Source: Priestia megaterium
GTDB taxonomy: Bacteria; Bacillota; Bacilli; Bacillales; Bacillaceae_H
Assembly: GCF_009497655.1 (NCBI RefSeq)
Contig: NZ_CP023317.1
Coordinates: 2,013,501-2,077,500 of the forward strand
DNA length: 64,000 nucleotides
Reading direction: 5' to 3'
In this document: piece by piece, positions 49,647 through 58,352 of the stretch
How the letters are laid out: each line of letters starts with the position of its first letter
How positions within the stretch are numbered: position 1 is the first letter of the stretch
Notes under the pieces: generated by a model
Seen by the model: the letters and a program-made list of their open reading frames with translations, nothing else
Told to the model about the DNA's origin: nothing
Databases searched by the model: none
Made by a program: the position numbers and the translations under genes

Positions 49647-50483
49647 GCTGGCTTTTGGAATAGTAAAACCTACTCCAAAGACGTCTCGCACATCGTGGAC
49701 AACCACAAAAGCCTGTTCATCGACTTTATGAATAATGCGCTTTAACTCTAATAGTTCTTGTTTGTTCACAACTACGTACAATACGTCTTTTGCTTCTTTT
49801 GTATAGCTTCCATGAGCAGAAAAGACAGTGACGCCTCGCTGCATCTTTTTGTTAACTTGTTCGGCTACTTCAGCTGAACGGTGTGAAATAATAGTGATTG
49901 CTTTGCGGGGGTTAAGTCCTTCAATAATATAATCAAGCACCTTTGTTCCGATATAAAGAGAAATAACCGTGTACATCGTCTTTTCTCCACCGATGACAAA
50001 ATAGGCGCTTGCTACAACTAATAAATCAATTGCTAGCATCGTTTTGCTAATATTCCAGTCTAGATATTGATTAGCTAAGCGGGCGATAACTGCCGAGCCT
50101 CCGGAAGTTCCGCCACCTCTAAACACAAGCCCGAGTCCTACACCGGCTAAAATACCAGCAAAAATAGCCCCAAGTAGCGTATCGTCAAGAGGATTTCCCA
50201 GTCCTTCAGTTATATGTAGGAATAGAGATGTGAAAATAATACATATAATTGTGTAAGCAATCACACGTTTGTGAAGCAATTTGTATCCGATCAGTACCAG
50301 CAAACCGTTTAATATAAAGTTTGTGATACCAGGAGACCAGCCTAGTACATAATAGGTAATCATTGTTACACCGGTTACGCCGCCTTCTGCTAATTCATTT
50401 GGAATAGCAAAATAATTAATGGCCAGTGCGAAAATGAGGCTTCCTAGAATAATGAGGATAATTTCTTTTATTTTATTGATCAT
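49644..50483 (-). CDS. YitT-family membrane protein (DUF161 + DUF2179)
   Basis: A 279-aa protein: five to six helices (residues ~8-165, DUF161; FRGGGTSGGSAVIARLANQY is characteristic) and a C-terminal soluble DUF2179 domain (~185-275; HGSYTKEAKDVLYVVVNKQE). Members of this family are common multi-copy proteins in Bacillus; function unknown. ATG 50483 has GGAGG 8 nt upstream. Confidence 0.88.
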   Translation of the reverse strand: MINKIKEIILIILGSLIFALAINYFAIPNELAEGGVTGVTMITYYVLGWSPGITNFILNGLLVLIGYKLLHKRVIAYTIICIIFTSLFLHITEGLGNPLDDTLLGAIFAGILAGVGLGLVFRGGGTSGGSAVIARLANQYLDWNISKTMLAIDLLVVASAYFVIGGEKTMYTVISLYIGTKVLDYIIEGLNPRKAITIISHRSAEVAEQVNKKMQRGVTVFSAHGSYTKEAKDVLYVVVNKQELLELKRIIHKVDEQAFVVVHDVRDVFGVGFTIPKAS

Positions 50484-50737
50484 GAACGTTACCTCCAATC
50501 ATCAAAAACTCCGAAAACACAGTCATGACAATGTATTATACCAACTCTAGAGGCTGAATTAAAGATGGGATATTATTATTTTTTAAAAAATCAATTTCTG
50601 CTATCAACATAAAATCTTTTGACAGTTTTTATGGAGTATGAAAAAATAAATTGTTTGCTTTTATTTTGATTAAAAAGTTTTGCAATGAGAATGTTCGTTC
50701 GGTAAAATAGAAGCAAGAGTCAAGGGGGAGAATGAAC

Positions 50738-51085
50738 GTGTATCAAGATGAATTAAAACAGTATGCGAAGTTAGTAATGCCTGAGCATTTAGAGAAAATG
50801 AAGAAAATGTACAGTCCCGAGGCGCATAAGCAGTCTTTAGGGTTGAAAAAAGAAAAGATTGAGCATATTGAAAAGGTCATTATGAACAGTTACTCGGAGC
50901 ATCATCCAGTAACCCTTCACGTCTATGAAGCAGGACATATTCAAAGATATGAACGAGTGACAATCGATAAAGTTTCTCTGCAGTCGAATACGCTGATGGT
51001 GACAGGGCCTTGTTATACATATTCGATTCGAGCGGATGCAGTAATTGAAGCAGATGTATGGAAAGATGAAAGCTACTCTAGCTAA
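50738..51085 (+). CDS. YolD-like small protein
   Basis: A 115-aa soluble protein. The N-terminal half is basic and helical; the C-terminal HPVTLHVYEAGHIQRYERVT and RADAVIEADVWKDE resemble the YolD-like family, members of which flank uvrX-type polymerase genes, although no polymerase is here. GTG 50738 is preferred, with AAGGGGGAG 8 nt upstream; ATG 50732 is too close. The stop sits in a terminator stem. The family call is tentative. Confidence 0.5.
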   Translation: MYQDELKQYAKLVMPEHLEKMKKMYSPEAHKQSLGLKKEKIEHIEKVIMNSYSEHHPVTLHVYEAGHIQRYERVTIDKVSLQSNTLMVTGPCYTYSIRADAVIEADVWKDESYSS

Positions 51086-51098
51086 GAGTAGCTTTTTT
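51067..51098 (+). terminator. Terminator after the YolD-like gene
   Basis: AAAGCTACTCT / AGAGTAGCTTT hairpin with TTTT. Confidence 0.85.
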
Positions 51099-51206
51099 GT
51101 TGAATTTGTATCTTTTTTTTAACGCTTGCATACAATACATAAAAGCATATTCTGCGAGTAGTCACTTTTAGCTACTAGGAAATTTTGATTAAAGAAGGGA
51201 TATTGT

Positions 51207-51347
51207 ATGCAAAATGAAAAAACTCAAGTAAGAGAAATTGAATTAACGCAGTTCATTAAGAAAAGACTCGTTCGTTTTATCTCAAGTTTGGCTATTTCTT
51301 CTGCCCTTGCTTCTATATTATATATGCTTCTGTTTTTATTTAAATGA
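51207..51347 (+). CDS. Small membrane protein (46 aa)
   Basis: Unrecognised one-helix protein: a charged N-terminus MQNEKTQVREIELTQFIKKR and one membrane helix FISSLAISSALASILYMLLF at the end. AAGGGA about 7 nt before ATG, and a terminator follows. Basic charge before the helix suggests N-in topology. Confidence 0.5.
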   Translation: MQNEKTQVREIELTQFIKKRLVRFISSLAISSALASILYMLLFLFK

Positions 51348-51356
51348 TGGGTCACT

Positions 51357-51388
51357 TTGAGTTGTCCAAAAAGGTGGACAACTTTTTT
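51357..51388 (+). terminator. Terminator after the 46-aa ORF
   Basis: AGTTGTCCA / TGGACAACT hairpin with TTTTTT. Confidence 0.85.
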
Positions 51389-51697
51389 GATGTATAGGCT
51401 CTCATTAAAACAGGACAAGCTAAACATAATTCAGTCAAGAGAAATTAAATCGGTCAAGAAATAGTCAAAAACAGTCATAGCTAATTAGTTGCAAGAAAAC
51501 CTTTACATATAATGAGAAAAGTAGACAAATTCTTGAATTACCAGCTTATTTCCTTTTGTATAAACTATTATCAAAACAAATGCAAATCTAATTGTTCGTT
51601 CAAAAAACTTTATTTTGTAATTAAAAAAATGAATGTTTTTGATTTTTTATGATTGATTTTGAATGTAAACCGTGATAAAGTAAGTACATGAAATAAA

Positions 51698-51712
51698 TGA
51701 AAACGCTTTTTT
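51698..51712 (+). promoter_or_regulatory. CRE-like site before fruR
   Basis: TGAAAACGCTTTTTT matches the left and central parts of the CRE consensus but has T for the conserved C near the right end. Close to the fruR RBS, suggesting catabolite repression. Confidence 0.4.
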
Positions 51713-51729
51713 GAAAAAGGAGCTAGAAC

Positions 51730-52482
51730 ATGTTAACGCCGGAGAGACATCAACTAATCTTAAAACTTTTAAAAGAGAAAGAACTTGTAAAAGTGCAAGA
51801 GTTTATCGAAGTTACAGGCGCTTCGGAATCCACAATTAGAAGAGACTTAAGTCAACTAGAAGAAGAGCAAATGCTCAAACGTGTTCACGGTGGCGCTTCG
51901 CTTATTCGCAGTAAACGAATCGAACTGAGCGTTATCGAAAAATCTGCTAAAAATATTCAAGATAAACGAAACATTGCAGAGTATGCGGCTTCCATTATAA
52001 ATGAAGGTGACTGTATTTTTTTAGATGCAGGAACTACAACGTATGAAATGATTCCTTTTTTGAAGCAAAAAGATGTAGTTGTCGTGACAAATGGTTTAAT
52101 GCATTTAAACCCGATGCTAGAACAAGGTATCACCCTCTATTTAATTGGAGGATCTGTTAAACATAAAACGGGCGCTTTAATTGGCAATGGAGCTCTTTTA
52201 AGTCTTGAGCAGTATCGTTTTGATAAGTGCTTTATGGGAGCGAATGGGATTCATCATCAATATGGATATACAACTCCTGATCCAGAAGAAGCATTGATCA
52301 AGCAAACGGCAATGAAGCTTTCTAGAGAATCTTATATTTTATCAGATTCTACTAAGTTTTTTGAAACAAGCTTTGCGAAAATAGCCGATTTACATGAAGC
52401 AAAAATTATAACAAATGACGTACCTAGTGATGTACTTATACAGTATGCAAACAAAACAGACATAAAGGTTGTGAAATCATGA
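51730..52482 (+). CDS. fruR: DeoR-family repressor of the fructose operon
   Basis: A 250-aa DeoR-type regulator: HTH RHQLILKLLKEKELVKVQEF with STIRRDLSQLEEE and the HGGASL motif, then a sugar-phosphate isomerase-like effector domain with DAGTTTYEMIPF. Expected to sense fructose-1-phosphate. RBS AAAAAGGAG upstream. Overlaps fruK by four bases (ATGA). Confidence 0.92.
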   Translation: MLTPERHQLILKLLKEKELVKVQEFIEVTGASESTIRRDLSQLEEEQMLKRVHGGASLIRSKRIELSVIEKSAKNIQDKRNIAEYAASIINEGDCIFLDAGTTTYEMIPFLKQKDVVVVTNGLMHLNPMLEQGITLYLIGGSVKHKTGALIGNGALLSLEQYRFDKCFMGANGIHHQYGYTTPDPEEALIKQTAMKLSRESYILSDSTKFFETSFAKIADLHEAKIITNDVPSDVLIQYANKTDIKVVKS

Positions 52483-53393
52483 TTTATACATGTACGTTGA
52501 ACCCATCCGTTGATTACGTAGTACATGTTTCAGCATTCGAAGAAGGCGGACTTAACCGCACAACGAATGAAGCCAAGTTTCCAGGAGGGAAAGGCATTAA
52601 CGTCTCTCGCGTTTTAAAGCGATTAGATGTTGATAATAAAGCTCTCGGTTTTGTAGCCGGCTTTACAGGAACCTATATCGAAGACTACTTAAAAGCGGAG
52701 AATATTGAAACAGCTTTTACAAGAGTTGATGGAGATACCCGCATTAACGTAAAGTTAAAAACGGAAAAAGAAACAGAAATTAACGGTCAAGGGCCTGCTA
52801 TTACAGACGAAGCGCTTCAGTCTTTATTGACTCAAGTAAAGCAAATGACTGAAGGCGATATCTTCGTATTAGCAGGAAGTATACCGAAAACGCTTCCAAG
52901 TTCTGTGTATGAAACGTTAACGGAACTAGCAGCAGCGAACGGAGTAAAAGTAGTAGTAGATGCAAGTGGAAAAACCTTGCTAGACGTCGTGTCTCACAAG
53001 CCGTTTTTTATCAAACCAAATCATCATGAACTTGCAGAATTGTTTGATGTAGAAGTAAACAGTGCAGAAGATGCGCTAGTATACGGTAAAAAGCTTGTGG
53101 AACAAGGAGCGCAAAACGTCGTTGTATCCATGGCAGGCGATGGAGCACTTCTTATTAACGAAAGCGGTGTCTACAGTGCCACAGTCCCTAAAGGAACAGT
53201 GAAAAATTCTGTTGGAGCTGGCGATTCACTTGTAGCTGGATTTATTGCTTCTTATGTAAAGCAAGGGGATTTATTAGAAGCCTTTCAAACAGGAGTTGCT
53301 TCAGGAAGTGCCACAGCATTCTCACTTGAATTATGTACAGCAGAAGATGTAAAGACGCTTCGTGAACAAGTGTCAATCACAAAGGTAGAGTAG
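52479..53393 (+). CDS. fruK: 1-phosphofructokinase
   Basis: A 304-aa PfkB-family enzyme converting fructose-1-phosphate to fructose-1,6-bisphosphate. N-terminal TLNPSVDYVV and FPGGKGINVSRVLKRL, C-terminal SVGAGDSLVAGF catalytic motif. Between fruR and fruA in the classic fruRKA order. Confidence 0.95.
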   Translation: MIYTCTLNPSVDYVVHVSAFEEGGLNRTTNEAKFPGGKGINVSRVLKRLDVDNKALGFVAGFTGTYIEDYLKAENIETAFTRVDGDTRINVKLKTEKETEINGQGPAITDEALQSLLTQVKQMTEGDIFVLAGSIPKTLPSSVYETLTELAAANGVKVVVDASGKTLLDVVSHKPFFIKPNHHELAELFDVEVNSAEDALVYGKKLVEQGAQNVVVSMAGDGALLINESGVYSATVPKGTVKNSVGAGDSLVAGFIASYVKQGDLLEAFQTGVASGSATAFSLELCTAEDVKTLREQVSITKVE

Positions 53394-53405
53394 GGGGAAC
53401 CGAGA

Positions 53406-55277
53406 ATGAGAATTACAGAACTATTAAAAAAAGATACAATCATTCTTGATTTAAAAAGCACGTCAAAAGCTGATGTTATTGATGAGTTAGTTGGAAAATT
53501 AGACGAAGCTGGTCGCTTAAGCGACCGAGCTGGCTATAAAGAAGCAATTTTAAATCGTGAATCTCAAAGTACAACGGGAATTGGGGAAGGCATTGCCATT
53601 CCGCATGCAAAAACAAGCTCGGTAAAAACACCGGCCATTGCATTTGGACGCTCAACAGAAGGTATTGATTATGAATCATTAGACGGACAGCCTGCACATT
53701 TATTCTTCATGATTGCAGCGAGTGAAGGCGCGAATAATGCTCACTTAGAAACATTATCTCGTTTGTCTACGTTATTAATGGACGAATCGTTCCGAAAAAC
53801 GTTGCTAACAGCATCATCAATTGATGAAGTCATTAAAGCAATTGATGATAAAGAAACTGAAAATGAAGCGCCGGAAGAAGAAGTGGATACAGCTTCAGAT
53901 CAATTAGTGCTTGCTGTAACGGCTTGTCCAACAGGAATTGCCCACACGTATATGGCAGCGGATAGCCTAAAAGCAAAAGCGAAAGACATGAACGTGACGC
54001 TCAAAGTTGAAACAAATGGTTCCAGCGGTGTTAAAAACGCGTTGACGAAGGAAGAAATTGAAAACGCTACCGCTATTATTGTTGCAGCGGACAAGCAAGT
54101 AGAAATGGAACGTTTTGCAGGTAAAAAAGTTATTCAAGTTCCAGTAGCTGAAGGAATTCGTAAGCCCGAAGAATTAATTAACCGCGCGTTAAAAGGAGAC
54201 GCTCCTGTATACAGCGGCGGCGGTGGCAGCAAAGAAGGCGGAGAAAGTAAAGGATCAGAGCGTACAGGGTTTTACAAACACCTAATGAGCGGTGTATCAG
54301 CAATGCTTCCGTTTGTTGTAGGGGGCGGGATCTTAATCGCCATTTCATTTATGTTTGGTATTCACTCAGCAGAACCGAAAGATCCAACGTACAATGCGTT
54401 TGCAGCGGCGCTAAAAACAATTGGCGGAGATAATGCATTCTTTTTACTAGTACCGGTACTAGCAGGGTTCATTGCGATGAGTATTGCTGATCGTCCTGGT
54501 TTAGCTCCTGGTATGGTTGCAGGTCTTTTAGCAGCTTCTGGCGGAGGCGGTTTCTTAGGTGGTTTAATCGCTGGTTTCTTAGCGGGTTATGTAGTAGTGG
54601 GGTTAAAGAAATTGTTCAGCGTCCTGCCGCAAGCTCTTGATGGAATTAAGCCAGTTCTTCTTTATCCGCTATTTGGGATTTTTATCTCAGGATTGATTAT
54701 GCTTTATGTTGTAAATGAGCCAGTTAGTGCAATTAACAAAGGGTTAACGCACTGGTTAAGTGGATTTGGCACGGGTAACTTAGTATTATTAGGTATTATC
54801 TTAGGCGGTATGATGGCTATTGATATGGGTGGTCCTATTAATAAGGCAGCCTTTACATTTGGTATCGCAATGATTGATGCTGGAAACTATGCTCCACACG
54901 CAGCGATTATGGCAGGCGGTATGGTTCCGCCACTAGGTATGGCTATTGCGACAACTTTGTTCAAAAACAAATTTACTCGCCAAGAGCGTGAAACAGGTAA
55001 AACGTGTTATGTAATGGGTCTTTCATTTATCACAGAAGGTGCGATTCCATTCGCAGCAGCTGACCCAGGCCGTGTTATTCCCGCATCGGTTATCGGTGCT
55101 GCAGTAGCAGGTGCTTTAACAATGATGTTCCACATCGGTTTACCAGCACCACACGGCGGTGTATTCGTTATCGGAATTGTACAAGGAAATCCTCTTTTAT
55201 ATGCACTAGCAATTTTAATTGGTGCCATTGTGACAGCGGTCCTTGTAGGTGTATTAAAAAAACCAAAAGCAGAATAA
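53406..55277 (+). CDS. fruA: PTS fructose-specific EIIABC
   Basis: A 623-aa phosphotransferase permease that imports fructose as fructose-1-phosphate. Domain order IIA (His67 in GIAIPHAKTSS), IIB (~150-245; phospho-Cys174 in TACPTGIAHTYMAA), a Gly/Ser linker (~255-270; YSGGGGSKEGGESKG) and IIC (~275-620, eight to ten helices). RBS GGGGGAACC 6 nt before ATG. Last gene of the operon. Confidence 0.95.
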   Translation: MRITELLKKDTIILDLKSTSKADVIDELVGKLDEAGRLSDRAGYKEAILNRESQSTTGIGEGIAIPHAKTSSVKTPAIAFGRSTEGIDYESLDGQPAHLFFMIAASEGANNAHLETLSRLSTLLMDESFRKTLLTASSIDEVIKAIDDKETENEAPEEEVDTASDQLVLAVTACPTGIAHTYMAADSLKAKAKDMNVTLKVETNGSSGVKNALTKEEIENATAIIVAADKQVEMERFAGKKVIQVPVAEGIRKPEELINRALKGDAPVYSGGGGSKEGGESKGSERTGFYKHLMSGVSAMLPFVVGGGILIAISFMFGIHSAEPKDPTYNAFAAALKTIGGDNAFFLLVPVLAGFIAMSIADRPGLAPGMVAGLLAASGGGGFLGGLIAGFLAGYVVVGLKKLFSVLPQALDGIKPVLLYPLFGIFISGLIMLYVVNEPVSAINKGLTHWLSGFGTGNLVLLGIILGGMMAIDMGGPINKAAFTFGIAMIDAGNYAPHAAIMAGGMVPPLGMAIATTLFKNKFTRQERETGKTCYVMGLSFITEGAIPFAAADPGRVIPASVIGAAVAGALTMMFHIGLPAPHGGVFVIGIVQGNPLLYALAILIGAIVTAVLVGVLKKPKAE

Positions 55278-55278
55278 C

Positions 55279-55321
55279 AAATAAAGACTGATTTTACATC
55301 ATGTAAAATCAGTCTTTTTGT
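55279..55321 (+). terminator. Terminator of the fru operon
   Basis: AAAGACTGATTTTACAT / ATGTAAAATCAGTCTTT perfect stem. Confidence 0.92.
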
Positions 55322-55472
55322 GTTTTTCTGGTAGACATTTGTTCTTTATGAGAGTACAATTACGGTAGTATTCCTTTAATTTTTAGAAAAGTTAGATAGA
55401 TAAGCTTTTCTACTTGATAAAATATGGTACAATAATCGAATATTAAAAACAAAGTAAGGAAGTGTCTCAAAC

Positions 55473-56855
55473 ATGAAGGTTGCGAAGTTTGGCGGGAGTT
55501 CAGTTGCAAGCGCAGAGAAATTTAAACAGGTTGCGCATATTGTAACGTCTGATAAAGAGAGAAAGCTGGTAGTTGTATCAGCTCCGGGCAAGCGATACGG
55601 AGAAGATACAAAAATGACAGATTTGTTAATCGCACTTTCTGCCAAAATACAGCTTGGAGAAGATTACGTCGATGAGTTTGGGCAAGTAATCGATCGCTAT
55701 CGTGAAATCGTGGTTGACTTGTCTATGCCAGAAACGATTATTACTGATATTATTGCGAATTTACAATCACTTATTGATTTACATAAAAACGATCCGTTTC
55801 GCTTATTAGATTGTCTCAAAGCAAGTGGAGAAGATAATAACGCAAAGGTAATGGCTGCTTATTTAAACCATTTAGGGTTTGAAGCTCATTATGTAAATCC
55901 AAAAGAAGCAGGTATTTTTGTTTCTGATGAACCAGGAAGAGCAAGAGTGCTTCCACTGTCTTATGAAAAACTGCCGCAGCTAAGAGAGCGTTCGGGCATT
56001 TTGGTGATTCCAGGATTTTTTGGCTACTCTGAAGAAGGGAACATGGTTACGTTCTCGCGCGGTGGGTCAGATATTACAGGTTCAATTGTAGCAGCAGGAG
56101 TAAAAGCTGACTTGTATGAAAACTTTACTGACGTAGATGCTATTTACAGCGTAGATCCAAGACTTGTGGAAAAGCCTCATGAAATGAAAGAAGTCACATA
56201 CAGAGAAATGCGTGAACTATCCTATGCAGGTTTTTCTGTCTTCCATGATGAAGCGCTAGAGCCGGTTTATAAACTAGGCATTCCTGTATGTGTAAAGAAT
56301 ACAAATAATCCTGAAGCAAAAGGTACATTCATTGTAGCTGAGCGCCCTCACGGCGATACGCCAGTAGTTGGAATCGCTGGGGACAAAGGTTTTTGCAATA
56401 TTCATGTGAGCAAATACTTATTAAACCGTGAAATTGGTTTTGGCAGAAGATTGCTTGAAATTTTAGAAGATGAAGGTATTTCATACGAACATACTCCTTC
56501 AGGAATTGATAATATCTCTGTCATCATGCGCGAGCATCAGCTTACGCCAGATGTGGAAAAACGCGTATTTGCTCGAATTGAAAAAGAACTTGAAGTAGAT
56601 GAAATCTTTATTGAACGTGATCTTGCTATGGTTATGGTAGTAGGAGAGGGAATGAATAGCACAGTAGGAATTGCTGCGAAAGCTACAGAAGCTTTTGCTC
56701 GTGCTGAAGTGAATCTTGAAATGATTAACCAAGGTTCTTCTGAGGTAAGCATGATGTTTGGTGTGAAAGCAGACGCTTTAGACCGTGCTGTTCAAGCTCT
56801 TTATAATACGTATTTTAACAGCATGTACAGTATTTCTTATTCTAATGTAAAATAA
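55473..56855 (+). CDS. Aspartokinase (class III, YclM/LysC type)
   Basis: A 460-aa monofunctional aspartate kinase: first step of lysine, threonine and methionine synthesis. Starts MKVAKFGGSSVASAEKFKQV (KFGGSS ATP site), has the TRGGSDITG-like SRGGSDITGS segment, and two C-terminal ACT domains (~310-455) for feedback control. It lacks the internal beta-subunit start typical of lysC, so it is like B. subtilis YclM (ThrD). RBS AAGGAAG upstream. No lysine riboswitch in the 190-bp leader. Confidence 0.93.
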   Translation: MKVAKFGGSSVASAEKFKQVAHIVTSDKERKLVVVSAPGKRYGEDTKMTDLLIALSAKIQLGEDYVDEFGQVIDRYREIVVDLSMPETIITDIIANLQSLIDLHKNDPFRLLDCLKASGEDNNAKVMAAYLNHLGFEAHYVNPKEAGIFVSDEPGRARVLPLSYEKLPQLRERSGILVIPGFFGYSEEGNMVTFSRGGSDITGSIVAAGVKADLYENFTDVDAIYSVDPRLVEKPHEMKEVTYREMRELSYAGFSVFHDEALEPVYKLGIPVCVKNTNNPEAKGTFIVAERPHGDTPVVGIAGDKGFCNIHVSKYLLNREIGFGRRLLEILEDEGISYEHTPSGIDNISVIMREHQLTPDVEKRVFARIEKELEVDEIFIERDLAMVMVVGEGMNSTVGIAAKATEAFARAEVNLEMINQGSSEVSMMFGVKADALDRAVQALYNTYFNSMYSISYSNVK

Positions 56856-56858
56856 ACA

Positions 56859-56898
56859 AGACGAAAAACCCCGCTTTCTTTTTAGAGAGCGGAGTTTT
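56859..56898 (+). terminator. Terminator after aspartokinase
   Basis: AACCCCGCTTTCT / AGAGAGCGGAGTT hairpin with TTTTC. Confidence 0.85.
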
Positions 56899-56971
56899 CT
56901 AGTGAAGGCGTATATAAATTGAATTTGTGGACATAAAGGGAAGGAAGAGTGAAGTCAAAGGAGGAAACACA

Positions 56972-57457
56972 GTGAAGAAAAGACCCTTTTTCATATTCTT
57001 TTCCCTTATAGGTATGAGCGTACTTTCAGCATGCCACAATGATGATGCGGCACCCGCAAGAGAAGCTCAAAATAAACAAGGCGTGACAAATGGCGGAACG
57101 CCGATGAGCTATGATAATCAAAGTGAAAACACATCTTTTAACTTTTCAAAATTTGATTTAGAAGTAGACTACAAGGGGCTTAATAATGATTATGAAGCCG
57201 ACTATGAAAATGAAAACGATGAGATAGAAGCCAAAGTGGATGATAATATTAACGATGAGCACTTGAACGGAGACAAAGCGTTTAATAAATTATCTTCAAC
57301 ATTTAAAAAGTTAAATTTTGATCAGCGCACCCCCGATGAAGATGTAAAAAAGGAAGTAATCGATGCGTTTGGCCTAAAAAAAGATTTTCAGTCGTTTGAA
57401 TTAGAAGTTCGTTTTTCAAACGGAACGGAAAAAGAATACAACTTTAAACAAAAGTAA
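56972..57457 (+). CDS. YusW-family lipoprotein
   Basis: A 161-aa lipoprotein: signal peptide with lipobox LSAC (Cys21). The mature domain matches YusW-like proteins (FDLEVDYKGLNNDYEADYEN, DEIEAKVDD, and FELEVRFSNGTEKEYNF). Usually found in Bacillus membranes, function unknown. GTG 56972 follows AAAGGAGG by about 7 nt; the longer frame is a shadow. Confidence 0.8.
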   Translation: MKKRPFFIFFSLIGMSVLSACHNDDAAPAREAQNKQGVTNGGTPMSYDNQSENTSFNFSKFDLEVDYKGLNNDYEADYENENDEIEAKVDDNINDEHLNGDKAFNKLSSTFKKLNFDQRTPDEDVKKEVIDAFGLKKDFQSFELEVRFSNGTEKEYNFKQK

Positions 57458-57485
57458 GACGTTAAAACAAAGTATTTTAGTTGAA

Positions 57486-57549
57486 GGAAAATCCGAACGA
57501 TGAATTGAGGTTCTTCATTAAGAATCCAACTCGTTCGGATTTTTTCTTT
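57486..57549 (+). terminator. Terminator after the YusW gene
   Basis: AAAATCCGAACGA / TCGTTCGGATTTT long hairpin with an inner stem GATGAA/TTCATT. Confidence 0.75.
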
Positions 57550-57645
57550 GGTAAGGTGAACGTATGTCTCAATCTTATTTTTGATGTCTAAAAAAAGGAA
57601 AATAGTGAAAGGATGGTGATAAATAAGCAAAAGGAGGAATCACGG

Positions 57646-58236
57646 ATGCAAAAGTTGATAATGAACGGATGCGTAGTCTTTGTTCTGTTATTGTTAGGAG
57701 CATGCAGCATGGTAAAAGAGCAAAATAACGCTCATGAAAACCACCTGAAAACCGAGGAAGCGAAAGAAACGAGCGAGGTATCGGTAGGACCTGTTAAAGT
57801 AGATTTAACGAATACGTCAGGCAAAAAAGTAGGAGAGGCTACGCTGACAGAAGCAAAGAACGGTGTGCAAATTAAATTAACTGCTCAAGGTCTTTCACCC
57901 GGGAGACATGGATTTCATATTCATGAAATAGGAAAATGTGAGGTGCCGGATTTCAAAACAGCAGGGGTCCATTTTAATCCTTTTAAACGTGAACACGGCT
58001 TTAAAAATACAAAAGGCCCGCATGCGGGTGACTTGCCCAACTTAGAAGTTGCGCCAAATGGAAAAGTAGATACCGAAATTTTTGCTTCTCTTGTGACGTT
58101 GCAAGAAGGAAAGCCGAATTCTCTTATAGATATGGATGGGTCGGCATTAGTGATACATGATAAAGTAGACGATTACACAACAGATCCTTCAGGAAACTCA
58201 GGAGATCGAATTGTTTGTGGAGTGATTACGAAATAA
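57646..58236 (+). CDS. sodC: Cu,Zn superoxide-dismutase-like lipoprotein (SodC/YojM)
   Basis: A 196-aa lipoprotein: lipobox LGAC, Cys20, then a SodC domain. Metal ligands are all visible: HGFHIHE (two His), AGVHFNP (bridging His), EHGF, PHAGDLPN (His, Asp) and VIHDKVDD. The disulfide pair (Cys in GKCEV and RIVCGV) is present too. B. subtilis YojM lacks some Cu ligands, but this one seems complete. ATG 57646 follows AAAAGGAGG. Likely membrane-anchored superoxide defence. Confidence 0.88.
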   Translation: MQKLIMNGCVVFVLLLLGACSMVKEQNNAHENHLKTEEAKETSEVSVGPVKVDLTNTSGKKVGEATLTEAKNGVQIKLTAQGLSPGRHGFHIHEIGKCEVPDFKTAGVHFNPFKREHGFKNTKGPHAGDLPNLEVAPNGKVDTEIFASLVTLQEGKPNSLIDMDGSALVIHDKVDDYTTDPSGNSGDRIVCGVITK

Positions 58237-58272
58237 GCCAAAAAGCTGTGAGATCATTCACAGCTTTTTTAT
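58237..58272 (+). terminator. Terminator after sodC
   Basis: AAAAAGCTGTGA / TCACAGCTTTTTT hairpin. Confidence 0.9.
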
Positions 58273-58352
58273 TGCTGTAACGAGCCGCTTCTAAATTGCG
58301 GTGAGCTTCTTTTTTTTGCACAATAGAAGAAAGAGTTAAAGAAGGTGAAAAC

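Larger units (their letters stand above)
51348..51729. other. Intergenic region upstream of the fru operon
   Basis: Contains the terminator at 51357-51388, AT-rich sequence, a weak TTGATT (51653-51658) with TAAAGT promoter candidate, and the CRE-like site. No ORF seen. Confidence 0.5.

Noticed and set aside
50680-50737. LexA box in GTTCGTTCGG before the YolD-like gene
   Set aside because: Only one GTTCG half-site; no CGAAC partner at the right spacing.
51224-51427. 67-codon minus-strand ORF
   Set aside because: Antisense to the 46-aa ORF and its terminator, with no RBS.
55322-55472. Lysine riboswitch upstream of aspartokinase
   Set aside because: The leader is too short and lacks L-box conserved sequences; only an 8-bp AGAAAAG/CTTTTCT dyad is seen.
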